Source: Pseudomonas fluorescens (GTDB lineage Bacteria > Pseudomonadota > Gammaproteobacteria > Pseudomonadales > Pseudomonadaceae). Taken from it: a stretch of 64,000 bases of DNA. The notes beneath the pieces were generated by a model. It was not told the DNA's origin and searched no databases. It was given only the letters and a program-made list of their open reading frames with translations. Below, piece after piece: positions 29,459 through 38,181 of the stretch. Numbering within the stretch: position 1 is the stretch's first letter; each line of letters begins with the position of its first letter. The stretch covers positions 4,646,001 through 4,710,000 of the forward strand of contig NZ_LR134318.1 of the NCBI RefSeq assembly GCF_900636825.1, in the 5' to 3' direction. Both the position numbers and the translations under genes were made by a program.

Positions 29459-30394
29459 TTAACCGCGCGACAGAAACACATCGGCCAGCAGCTGATTGCG
29501 CGGCAATCCGGCGAGGAACAGACGCTTGGCGAAAACATCGACACTGGCCGTCGAGCCGCAGACTAAGGCCAGGGTCTGGCGGGAAACAAGGCGCAGTTGC
29601 GCCAAAGCGGCGGCTGACTCGGCCGCCGTCCACAGCTCGACGCTGAGGTTTTCCCGTTGTGCAGCCAGTGCCGCAAGGGGTTTGGCCAGGTAGTGATCGC
29701 GAGCGTCATCGGCCAGGTGAATGACGCGAATGGCGCCTTGGTGATCGTGGCGCAAGGCCTCACGCAACACGCCGAACAACGGTCCCAAACCCGTACCGGC
29801 GGCCAGCAGCCACAGAGGTCGACCGTGCCAGTCCGGGTCGTAATGCAAGGCGCCGCCGCGCAGTTCACCGAGGCGAATCGCGTCGCCGATCTGCAGCTTT
29901 CGCGCCGCATCAACGAATTCGCCCGGCTGGCGACAGTCAAGGTGAAACTCGAGAAAGCGGTCTTCTTCCGGCAGGCTCGCCAGCGAATACGGGCGAGCGA
30001 TGTGGCCGATCCACAACACCAAATGTTGCCCGGCGCTGTAGCGCAGTGGCCGCTGCGGGGCCAGGCGCAGACGCAGGACGCTGTCGCTGAGCCAGTCCAG
30101 CGCCTCAACAGTTGCCGGGCGACCGTCGGCGAGCGGGTCGAAGGTGTGCACCTGCAAATTTTCCGCCACCTGACATTGGCACGCCAGTCGCCAGCCTTGC
30201 TCGCGCTGTTCAGCGCTCAAGGCGTCCGGACGATTGTCCGTTGGCACACCTTGTACGCATTGCACCAGACACGCATGGCAACTGCCGGCACGACAGCTGT
30301 AGGGCACGGCGACGCCGTTCTGGTTCAAGGCATCGAGCAGATTGCTGCCCGCCGCTACTGTCCAGTGTCGATCACCGACACGCAGTTCAGGCAT
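29459..30394 (-). CDS. Ferredoxin-type 2Fe-2S / FAD-NAD(P) oxidoreductase
   Basis: 311 residues from ATG 30394, which overlaps the end of the diguanylate cyclase gene by 8 bp. N-terminal plant-type 2Fe-2S domain with the CX4CX2C cluster in YSCRAGSCHACLVQC (about residues 37-51) and a fourth Cys near residue 80 (LACQC). FAD-binding domain around 90-190 (RPYSLASLPEE is the flavin-binding RxYS motif). NAD(P)-binding domain from about 195 (LLAAGTGLGPLFG). It probably passes electrons from NAD(P)H to an oxygenase or other partner. It is conserved next to the GGDEF gene in pseudomonads. Confidence 0.9.
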   Translation of the reverse strand: MPELRVGDRHWTVAAGSNLLDALNQNGVAVPYSCRAGSCHACLVQCVQGVPTDNRPDALSAEQREQGWRLACQCQVAENLQVHTFDPLADGRPATVEALDWLSDSVLRLRLAPQRPLRYSAGQHLVLWIGHIARPYSLASLPEEDRFLEFHLDCRQPGEFVDAARKLQIGDAIRLGELRGGALHYDPDWHGRPLWLLAAGTGLGPLFGVLREALRHDHQGAIRVIHLADDARDHYLAKPLAALAAQRENLSVELWTAAESAAALAQLRLVSRQTLALVCGSTASVDVFAKRLFLAGLPRNQLLADVFLSRG

Positions 30395-31505
30395 CGACGT
30401 TCTCCCACGCGGCCGCGCAGCGGTTGCGCCCATCGCGCTTGGCCCGATACAGCGCCTGATCGGCGCGCTGCAACGCTTCGTCCAGATCATCGCCGACGGC
30501 CAATAGCGTCATGCCCGCCGACAGGCTCAGGTTGCGTACTTGCAGGCCCATCAATTCCACTTCGGTGAAGGCGATGCGCAAACGCTCGCAACACGCCGTC
30601 AGCCGTTCAGCATCGCAGTCAGGCAGCAACACCACGAATTCTTCGCCACCGTAGCGCGCCAGCACGTCGCCGTCGCGCAGGCACGCTTGCGCCACAGCGG
30701 CAAACGCCTGCAGCACCTGATCGCCGGCCGCATGGCCGTGCAGGTCGTTGATGCGTTTGAAGTGATCCAGATCGATCAGCGCCAGCCCGTGCACCACGTC
30801 ACTGTCCAGCGCATTCAGCTCGCGCGAGGCGATGCGCAGGAAGTGGCGGCGATTGAACAACCCGGTCAACTCGTCGGTGGCGACCAGGTCTTCGAGCTGG
30901 CGCATCATTCCGCGCAAGGTGTCTTGATGCGCCTGCAAGGCAAAGCGGCGTTGACGCTGACGTTGCCGGGAAACCTGAACAAAACGCGCGTAGAGCACCA
31001 GCCACGCCAGCACCATCGCCAGAATGCACACCTGCAATGCCGCGAGCGCAGGCTCGGCCAGTCGGAAGTGGTAGGCGTCCCAAAGGGTAATTGCAGAAAA
31101 ACTGAAGAACACCAGCAGCGCGCAGCGGATGAACACCCGCCGGGTGAGATGGAACAGGCCGAACAGCAGAATCAGCACATAAAACACCAGGAACGCGCCG
31201 CGCGCCTCGTCGACATGGGCAATCAGCCAGGTCTGCCAGCCCAGCCCCATCAACACTTGCACTTCAGTCAGGCTGGGGTCGGCGAAGCGCTGATTGCGTC
31301 CGCTCCAAAACAGCCCGAACAGGGTCGCCTGGCTGATCACCACCAGGGCGCTGCCGATGGCCACGCCACTCAGGGGTTGCTGGTAATGCCCGGTGAAAAA
31401 CGCCAGCCACAGCAGCAGCAAAGCCAATCCGTAGGTGGCCGCAGCGAGGGCAAAGCGTTTGAGCAAAAGGCGTTGAATGGCGTTATGGGTCAATCGTTGA
31501 CTCAC
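30387..31505 (-). CDS. Membrane diguanylate cyclase, SadC-like
   Basis: 372 residues from a GTG at 31505; a TTG at 31493 is an alternative. Five or six hydrophobic helices fill residues 15-190. The GGDEF domain occupies about 205-365. Active-site motif GGEEF (ARYGGEEFVVLLPD) is intact. An RDGD inhibitory-site motif (RxxD) lies exactly five residues before GGEEF, so it should make cyclic di-GMP with product inhibition. Position between the ferredoxin reductase and fumarase genes matches SadC of P. aeruginosa, which controls surface attachment, but this protein is shorter than SadC. Confidence 0.88.
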   Translation of the reverse strand: MSQRLTHNAIQRLLLKRFALAAATYGLALLLLWLAFFTGHYQQPLSGVAIGSALVVISQATLFGLFWSGRNQRFADPSLTEVQVLMGLGWQTWLIAHVDEARGAFLVFYVLILLFGLFHLTRRVFIRCALLVFFSFSAITLWDAYHFRLAEPALAALQVCILAMVLAWLVLYARFVQVSRQRQRQRRFALQAHQDTLRGMMRQLEDLVATDELTGLFNRRHFLRIASRELNALDSDVVHGLALIDLDHFKRINDLHGHAAGDQVLQAFAAVAQACLRDGDVLARYGGEEFVVLLPDCDAERLTACCERLRIAFTEVELMGLQVRNLSLSAGMTLLAVGDDLDEALQRADQALYRAKRDGRNRCAAAWENVDA

Positions 31506-31630
31506 CGTGCGATAGGAGGCTGACCGAGTGTCCTACTCTACAGACCGGATGCCACTTTAGAGGCCCGGTCGCTAAATGACCACCGATTTTCGGGCTCGAA
31601 AATTGACGTCAAAAACTCATGTATTACCCG

Positions 31631-31710
31631 TAGGAGCTGCCGCAGGCTGCGATCTTTTGATCTTGACCTTGAAAACAGATCGAAAGATCGCAGCCTGCGG
31701 CAGCTCCTAC
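31631..31710. repeat. REP inverted pair (TAGGAGCTGCCGCAGGCTGC class)
   Basis: TAGGAGCTGCCGCAGGCTGC and its inverted copy 40 bp apart. It is part of the 434-bp gap (31506-31939) between the diguanylate cyclase and fumarase genes, which also holds the element at 31818. No gene was seen in the gap. Confidence 0.88.
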
Positions 31711-31817
31711 TGGGACTGGGGCAACTCATGCGACCAACGAATGACTGCCGGCGCGTGTACGCCCCTTTGATGCGCGGTATACTGCCGCGCCTTTTTAGCG
31801 TCGCGCCACAGAGGGAC

Positions 31818-31912
31818 AGCTACGAGCCGCAAGCTTCAAGCGGCAAGCTCAAGCTCAAGCTGTCCGCGTACTGCTTTAACTTGCCGCTCGAAGCTAGAAG
31901 CTTGTAGCTGCC
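31818..31912. repeat. AGCTTG-rich inverted repeat
   Basis: AGCTACGAGCCGCAAGCTTC near the left end pairs imperfectly with GAAGCTAGAAGCTTGTAGCT near the right end, with inner GCAAGCTCAAGCTCAAGCT direct repeats. It ends 28 bp before the fumarase ATG, so it lies in the fumarase leader. A related element is at 63575. Confidence 0.65.
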
Positions 31913-31939
31913 CCACCGTTTTTTAGAGGAGCGCGACTC

Positions 31940-33463
31940 ATGACCGTGATCAAGCAAGACGACCTGATTCAGAGCGTTGCCGACGCCCTGCAGTTCATTT
32001 CCTATTACCACCCGGTGGATTTTATCCAGGCGATGCACGAAGCCTACCTGCGCGAAGAATCGCCAGCGGCCCGTGATTCGATGGCGCAGATCCTGATCAA
32101 CTCGCGCATGTGCGCCACCGGCCACCGCCCGATCTGCCAGGACACCGGTATCGTCACCGTGTTCGTGCGCGTCGGCATGGACGTGCGCTGGGATGGCGCC
32201 ACCATGGGCCTGGACGACATGATCAACGAAGGCGTGCGTCGCGCCTACAACCTGCCGGAAAACGTCCTGCGTGCCTCGATCCTCGCCGACCCGGCGGGCG
32301 CTCGTAAAAACACCAAGGACAACACCCCTGCCGTGATTCACTACTCCATCGTCCCGGGCAACACCGTGGAAGTGGACGTGGCGGCCAAGGGCGGCGGTTC
32401 CGAGAACAAGTCGAAAATGGCCATGCTCAACCCGTCCGACTCGATCGTTGACTGGGTGCTCAAAACCGTTCCGACCATGGGCGCCGGCTGGTGCCCGCCG
32501 GGCATGCTCGGCATTGGTATCGGCGGCACCGCCGAAAAAGCCGCGGTGATGGCCAAGGAAGTGTTGATGGAATCCATCGACATTCACGAACTCAAGGCCC
32601 GCGGCCCACAGAACCGCATCGAAGAAATGCGTCTGGAGCTGTTCGAGAAGGTCAACCAGTTGGGCATCGGCGCCCAGGGCCTCGGTGGCCTGACCACCGT
32701 GCTCGACGTGAAGATCATGGACTATCCGACCCACGCTGCCTCGCTGCCGGTGTGCATGATCCCCAACTGCGCCGCCACCCGTCACGCGCACTTCGTGCTC
32801 GACGGTTCCGGCCCGGCCTCGCTGGAAGCGCCACCGCTGGACGCCTATCCGGAAATCGTCTGGGAAGCCGGCCCGTCGGCCCGTCGTGTCAACCTCGACA
32901 CCCTGACCCCGGAAGACGTGCAGAGCTGGAAGCCGGGCGAAACCGTCCTGCTCAACGGCAAGATGCTCACCGGTCGCGACGCCGCGCACAAGCGCATGGT
33001 CGAAATGCTCAACAAGGGCGAAACCCTGCCGGTAGACCTCAAGGGTCGCTTCATCTACTACGTCGGCCCGGTTGATCCAGTTGGTGACGAAGTGGTTGGC
33101 CCGGCTGGCCCGACCACCGCGACGCGGATGGACAAGTTCACCCGGCAGATCCTTGAGCAGACCGGCCTGTTGGGCATGATCGGCAAGTCCGAGCGCGGCC
33201 CGACCGCGATCGAAGCGATCAAGGACAACAAAGCCGTGTACCTGATGGCGGTGGGCGGTGCTGCTTACCTGGTTGCCCAAGCGATCAAGAAGTCCAAAGT
33301 GCTGGCATTTGCCGAGCTGGGCATGGAAGCGATCTACGAGTTCGAGGTCAAGGACATGCCGGTCACCGTTGCGGTGGACAGCAAAGGCGAATCGGTGCAC
33401 ATCACCGGTCCGGCTATCTGGCAACAGAAGATCATCGAAAGCCTGGCGGTTGAAGTGCAGTAA
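31940..33463 (+). CDS. Class I fumarate hydratase (4Fe-4S)
   Basis: 507 residues, the usual length for a homodimeric class I fumarase interconverting fumarate and L-malate in the TCA cycle. Cysteine-containing motifs for the iron-sulfur cluster include GHRPICQDTGIV (about 59-70) and VCMIPNCAATRH (about 272-283), with GGGSENKSKM near 151. The C-terminal beta domain (about 330-507) is fused in the same chain. RBS GAGGAG precedes ATG 31940. P. aeruginosa has an orthologue at the same place after sadC. Confidence 0.95.
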   Translation: MTVIKQDDLIQSVADALQFISYYHPVDFIQAMHEAYLREESPAARDSMAQILINSRMCATGHRPICQDTGIVTVFVRVGMDVRWDGATMGLDDMINEGVRRAYNLPENVLRASILADPAGARKNTKDNTPAVIHYSIVPGNTVEVDVAAKGGGSENKSKMAMLNPSDSIVDWVLKTVPTMGAGWCPPGMLGIGIGGTAEKAAVMAKEVLMESIDIHELKARGPQNRIEEMRLELFEKVNQLGIGAQGLGGLTTVLDVKIMDYPTHAASLPVCMIPNCAATRHAHFVLDGSGPASLEAPPLDAYPEIVWEAGPSARRVNLDTLTPEDVQSWKPGETVLLNGKMLTGRDAAHKRMVEMLNKGETLPVDLKGRFIYYVGPVDPVGDEVVGPAGPTTATRMDKFTRQILEQTGLLGMIGKSERGPTAIEAIKDNKAVYLMAVGGAAYLVAQAIKKSKVLAFAELGMEAIYEFEVKDMPVTVAVDSKGESVHITGPAIWQQKIIESLAVEVQ

Positions 33464-33483
33464 GCGCTTTACGCCTTTGAAAC

Positions 33484-33517
33484 GGCCGGGCCATCGCAAG
33501 GTGCCCGGCCTTTTCTT
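33484..33517 (+). terminator. Intrinsic terminator of the fumarase gene
   Basis: Stem GGCCGGGC / GCCCGGCC with an 11-base loop, followed by TTTTCTTT. Confidence 0.85.
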
Positions 33518-33588
33518 TATCCGTACAGTGATAAATGGTTATGAATAAACAAAAACAAATACTTTATTGATCTAAAAAACGCGTCTTC

Positions 33589-33608
33589 ACCTGTCAGATC
33601 TGACAGGT
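33589..33608. promoter_or_regulatory. Lux-box-like operator upstream of tcB
   Basis: ACCTGTCAGATCTGACAGGT, a perfect 20-bp palindrome. It has the same length and outer hexamers (ACCTGT and ACAGGT) as the Vibrio fischeri lux box (16 of 20 bases by memory) and the AGATCT centre of the Agrobacterium tra box. The centre lies 72 bp from ATG 33671. A GATAGC that could be part of a -10 lies 33 bp downstream of the centre. Confidence 0.75.
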
Positions 33609-33670
33609 TACGTTCTGCCCGCGACTTGATAGCGTTACTCCATCTTCGCCTGTGCGCAACGGATGGACCC

Positions 33671-36600
33671 ATGGCCGATCAAGAATTGAATATCCCCACC
33701 CCTTCCATTGCCAAAAGCTCTTCGTTCACCATGACCGGCCAAGGCTTCAATAACGTCGGGCCCACGGGTGGAGCATCGTTTCAATTGCCACTTCCCGTTT
33801 CCGGTGGTCGCGGTGCCGATCCGCAGTTGGCAATGACTTATAACAGTCAGTCGGGCAATGGTCCGCTCGGTCTGGGCTGGAGCATGGGCCATGGCCAAAT
33901 CAGCCGTCGAACCAACAAGGGCACGCCGCGCTATGACGACGATGACGAAATCGTAGGTCACGATCAGCAGATCTGTACCAGAGAGCGCAATGTCGATGGC
34001 TCGTTGAAGAGCCGAATCGAAACGACGTTTAACGGCAAGGAAATCGGCCGTCACACCGTGGTGCGCTACACGCCCGAGGTCGAAAGCGATTTCAGCCTCA
34101 GAGAACGCTGGGAGGGGATGGACCCGACAGACTCGACAAAAAAACTGCCGACCTTCTGGTTGATTTCTGGCCCCAATGGTTCGTTGCACCTGTACGGCAA
34201 AACCGCTGATTCACGGGTCGCTGACCCGCAAGACCCGCTTCGCGTGGCGACATGGTTGCTCTGTGAAACCATGACCGCCCATGGCGAACACATTTATTAC
34301 GAATACAAACCCGATGAAGCGGATGCGGACGACTTTCGCGATTACCGGTCGCAGCGCTATTTGCGCCGGGTGCTTTACGGCAATTTCAAAGCCAGTCAGG
34401 ACCTGTATTCCTGGAGCATGGAAGATCCCGGCGAGCTGGACTGGCACTTTCATCTGCTGTTCGACTACGGCGAACGCAGCACATCGCTGAGCGTGAAACC
34501 GGAATATGACGTCCCGAACACGCAGCCTTGCCCGGTTCGCCCCGATGCGAGCTCGGCGTTCGGCCACGGCTTTGAAATCGCTACGCGCAGACGCTGCGCA
34601 CAAGTGCTGATGTTTCACTACTTCCCCACCGAACTGGGCCCCGACCCGGTGCTGGTTCGCCGCTTGCTGCTCAAGTACAACGAGCACATTGCCGATTGGA
34701 GCTACAGTCAGCTCACTTCAGCTTATTACCAGGCTTGGGGCCCCGGTGGCGATGACGATGTGGAACTGTCCCCGCCCGTACAGTTCGAGTACGCGCCGCT
34801 GGAACTCAATCAAACGCCGACGCGCTTGTTTGCCGAGGAAAACATGCCGGGGATCGGAGATGGTCGGCATTATCAGTGCGTTGATCTGTATGGCGAGGGC
34901 GTGTCGGGTTTTCTCTGCCGCTATGACCAGGCCTGGTTTTATCGCGAGCCGGTTCGTGGAAAATCCGGACCCGATCACATCGCCTACGGACCTTGGACGG
35001 TGCTGGACAAAATCCCGGTCATCAACAGTAAAAAACCGGTGATGCAAATACTCACGTCCCTATCGGGCAGCGGACGCTTCGACTGGCTCACGGCGCAACC
35101 CGGGTTCGCGGGGATACGCTCAATGAACCCGGATCGAAGCTGGTCCGAATTCAAGACGTTCAGCAAAACCCCCACAGAACTTTTCGGGGCATTTGCCCAG
35201 TTCGGCGACCTGGCCAACGAAGGCTTGATGTCGGTCGCCTTGATCGGGCCACGGTCCGTGCGATTTTATCGCAGCAACGTTGAAGAGGGTTTCCAGCAAG
35301 CGGAAGAAGTCCTGCGTGACCCCGACGATGATCGCCTTCCGCTATTCAGCAATGCCCGCAGCGAGGTGGTGATGTTCGGCAATCTGCTGGCCAGCGATAC
35401 CACCGAGCTGTGTCGCATCCGTCACGACGAAATCAAATGCTGGCCGAATCTGGGCTTTGGCAAGTTCGGCAAGGGTCGTGTGCTTAGCGGGCCGGTCTTC
35501 GAATACAGCACCTTTGACGCCGCGCGGATACGTATTGCCGACCTCGACGGTTCAGGTGCGCCAGCGCTGATTTACCTGAATGACCGAACCTTCGATATCT
35601 ACCTCAATCAGGGCGGCAACAGGCTGGCAACCGATCCGATACGCATACGTTGGCCTGAGGACGTGCAGTACGAGCGAACCTGCGAGGTGACATTCGCCGA
35701 CCTGCAAGGCTTGGGCTGCGCCAGCCTGATTCTGACCGTGCCGCACATGAAGCCGCGCCATTGGCGTTACGATTTTGTTGCGGCCAAACCGTATCTGATG
35801 AGGTCGAGCAACAACAACATGGGCTGCAGCGCCAGCATCGTCTACCGCAGTTCCGCGCAGGAATGGCTGGACGAAAAACAGCAATGGCTTGCCGCCAATC
35901 CCGAGGGCGTGCCGGTATGCCACATGCCACTCAATGTTCAAGTGGTAAAGCAACAGTTCCAACTGGACGAAATCACCGGCAATCGCCTGAGCCAGAGTTT
36001 CAACTACCGCGAAGGTTACTATGACCCCTGGGCCCGCGAATACCGGGGATTCGGCTACTTGGAACAAACCGACAGCGAGCGCCAGACAGCGACTGAGGAC
36101 ACCGGCTTCACCGCGCCGATTCGTGCCTGCAGCTGGTATATCATCGGCCAGTTCATGAACCGCCCGCGCACCGGTTACTTCGCCGGCGATGACGAAGCCG
36201 TGCCGCTGGGCGCCACCGTGATCACCCGATACGACGCGCTGCAGGAGCGCGATATCCCTCTCACGCCGGCGCCGGACAGTGTTCTTCCGTATGAAATCGC
36301 CCGGGGCATGTCCGGCACGCTCATGCGGACCGAAATCTACAACGCCGAAGATCCTCCGTTGACGGCAAAACCCTACACGATAGAAGAATATCGCTATCTG
36401 GTGCGCGAGGTGCGGCCCAAGGGCGCTCACTATCCCGATGCGATCATCCTGCCGCTGTCGCTGGAAAAAATCAGCTACCAGTACGAGCAATTTATTGATG
36501 ATCCCTTGTGTCGCCATGAACTGGGATTGCGCTGGAACACCTATGGCGCGCTGACTCATTCACTGGTCGTCAGTTATGCCCGCCGCCGAACCGTGACGGA

Positions 36601-38179
36601 TGCGCCGCCCTTTGAGGACGTCGATGAACAACGCTGGTGGTGCGACGCTCATGATGAGGCGCAGCAGTCGTATTACATCAACGAAAGTCGCTCGCGATTC
36701 ATTGATCTGGACACCGATACGCAGCGACGGCTGGGGCTGGCCTGGCAGATGCGTGGCAATGCCCTGCGCTTGCCCAAAGGCAACCTTCCGAACGGGCTCA
36801 ACCCCGGGGAGGTGTCGTTCGAGCAATTGACCCTGCATCAGGATTCGACTCAATGGAATGCGCTGCGCACGCTGACACAACAGTCAGAACAGCGCTATCT
36901 GAAAACTTCGGATCAGTCCGTGCTGGACAGTGGCGAGGCCGAGTATGAGGCGTTGTCCGGTCCTCTGGAGCTGGCACAAATGGACGAGACGGCACTCGCC
37001 GCCTATGACGTTGTGCCGCCGCCCTTCGACATACGTGTAGCCTTGAAAGAACTCGGTTATAAGTCGATGAAGTTCTTTTTCGAAACATCGCCACCCAGCG
37101 AAGCTGACAACCTGTGGTCAACCACCTACAACTTCGCCAAATACGCCGACGTCGGCGGTTTCTTCAAAGTGCGGGAATACAACGAAACGCCTTGCCACGG
37201 CGTGACAAAAATCCAGTACGACGATTTTCAGCTCAAGGTCCGGAGTGTCGAATTGCCAGACGGCTGCACGACCTCGGTCACGCACGACTACCACACGTCA
37301 TTGCCTTCCAGCATTCTCGATGCCAACGAAAATACCGAAGAGGTCATTTATGACGCTGCGGGCCAGCCGCTTGCGCTGAGCTTTTACGGCACCGAGAACG
37401 GGGTCGCCGCCGGTTTCCGTGCGCTGAGTGATTTCGAACGGCCCGAAAACCTGCTGCCGGGGCCGGCCATCAGCAATCCGCAAGCCGCCATCCAATGCGC
37501 CGCCACGACCCTGCGCAAGGATTATTTCAGCTGGATGGGCCTGCTGCCAGCCGACATCAGCCCCGAACTGCTCGCCATTTGGGTGGCAAGCGGCGATGTG
37601 TTGCCCAGCGGCCACATTTGTGCCAGCGCGCGCCAGCGGCTTGAGCGACGAGGAGCATTGAATGCCGCAGATCAGGCTTTGAGCGAAGTGATTGCCAACG
37701 TGGAAAGGGTACCGGTGCACAGCGTCATCCTCACCGCTGATCGCTACCCGGACGACCCCGTGCCGGCGCAGATTCAGATCAGCAAAGCCTGCTTTGACGG
37801 CTTTGGCCGCGAGTTGCAAACCCAGCAACTGGTGGATCCTGGCATGGCGTATGCGGTGGATGTCGACGGCACGCTGATCGTCGACGGCGACGAGTTGCGT
37901 GAAGTCTTCGCCGACTCGCGCTGGCGCATCAGCGCTCGGGTCGAATACAACAACAAGGGCTTGCCGGTGCGCAAGTTCCGCCCGTTCTTCGCCGACACCT
38001 ATCGCTACGTCAACGACGCCTCCCTGCGAGAACATGGCTATTTCGATCAATTGTTCTATGACGTGCTCGGCCGCGAGGTGCAACTGACCAATGCCATGGG
38101 GCATTTTTCCCGTGAGACTTATCACCCCTGGTATCAGATCAGCGAGGATTTCAACGACACTGCAGAAGAACAGCCCTGA
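33671..38179 (+). CDS. tcaC: Insecticidal toxin complex B subunit (SpvB/TcaC type)
   Basis: 1502 residues from ATG 33671 (MADQELNIPTPSIAKSSS). An upstream TTG at 33626 is less likely. The N-terminal SpvB domain (about 10-350) includes LPVSGGRGADPQLAMTYNSQ and GNGPLGLGWSMG. The middle has FG-GAP/VCBS-type beta-propeller repeats (DLDGSGAPALIYLNDRTFDIYLNQGG near 635) and the TcdB MidN/MidC regions. The C-terminus enters the Rhs shell (YDVLGREVQLTNAMGH). It should form the cocoon with TccC and dock on TcA. Length and layout match the TcB family. The stop is 2 bp before the natural tccC1 start. Confidence 0.94.
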   Translation: MADQELNIPTPSIAKSSSFTMTGQGFNNVGPTGGASFQLPLPVSGGRGADPQLAMTYNSQSGNGPLGLGWSMGHGQISRRTNKGTPRYDDDDEIVGHDQQICTRERNVDGSLKSRIETTFNGKEIGRHTVVRYTPEVESDFSLRERWEGMDPTDSTKKLPTFWLISGPNGSLHLYGKTADSRVADPQDPLRVATWLLCETMTAHGEHIYYEYKPDEADADDFRDYRSQRYLRRVLYGNFKASQDLYSWSMEDPGELDWHFHLLFDYGERSTSLSVKPEYDVPNTQPCPVRPDASSAFGHGFEIATRRRCAQVLMFHYFPTELGPDPVLVRRLLLKYNEHIADWSYSQLTSAYYQAWGPGGDDDVELSPPVQFEYAPLELNQTPTRLFAEENMPGIGDGRHYQCVDLYGEGVSGFLCRYDQAWFYREPVRGKSGPDHIAYGPWTVLDKIPVINSKKPVMQILTSLSGSGRFDWLTAQPGFAGIRSMNPDRSWSEFKTFSKTPTELFGAFAQFGDLANEGLMSVALIGPRSVRFYRSNVEEGFQQAEEVLRDPDDDRLPLFSNARSEVVMFGNLLASDTTELCRIRHDEIKCWPNLGFGKFGKGRVLSGPVFEYSTFDAARIRIADLDGSGAPALIYLNDRTFDIYLNQGGNRLATDPIRIRWPEDVQYERTCEVTFADLQGLGCASLILTVPHMKPRHWRYDFVAAKPYLMRSSNNNMGCSASIVYRSSAQEWLDEKQQWLAANPEGVPVCHMPLNVQVVKQQFQLDEITGNRLSQSFNYREGYYDPWAREYRGFGYLEQTDSERQTATEDTGFTAPIRACSWYIIGQFMNRPRTGYFAGDDEAVPLGATVITRYDALQERDIPLTPAPDSVLPYEIARGMSGTLMRTEIYNAEDPPLTAKPYTIEEYRYLVREVRPKGAHYPDAIILPLSLEKISYQYEQFIDDPLCRHELGLRWNTYGALTHSLVVSYARRRTVTDAPPFEDVDEQRWWCDAHDEAQQSYYINESRSRFIDLDTDTQRRLGLAWQMRGNALRLPKGNLPNGLNPGEVSFEQLTLHQDSTQWNALRTLTQQSEQRYLKTSDQSVLDSGEAEYEALSGPLELAQMDETALAAYDVVPPPFDIRVALKELGYKSMKFFFETSPPSEADNLWSTTYNFAKYADVGGFFKVREYNETPCHGVTKIQYDDFQLKVRSVELPDGCTTSVTHDYHTSLPSSILDANENTEEVIYDAAGQPLALSFYGTENGVAAGFRALSDFERPENLLPGPAISNPQAAIQCAATTLRKDYFSWMGLLPADISPELLAIWVASGDVLPSGHICASARQRLERRGALNAADQALSEVIANVERVPVHSVILTADRYPDDPVPAQIQISKACFDGFGRELQTQQLVDPGMAYAVDVDGTLIVDGDELREVFADSRWRISARVEYNNKGLPVRKFRPFFADTYRYVNDASLREHGYFDQLFYDVLGREVQLTNAMGHFSRETYHPWYQISEDFNDTAEEQP

Positions 38180-38181
38180 GC

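Noticed and set aside
31820..33499. Long minus-strand open frame across fumarase
   Set aside because: Same high-GC shadow effect; the translation is low in recognisable motifs and fumarase is certain.
33589..33608. The dyad at 33589 as a second fumarase terminator
   Set aside because: A proper terminator with a T run already lies at 33484, and this dyad matches four other sites upstream of genes.
38091..38181. tccC1 start inside tcB at 38091
   Set aside because: It gives a 30-residue lead unlike any TccC protein; a frameshift after ATG 38182 explains the pattern better.
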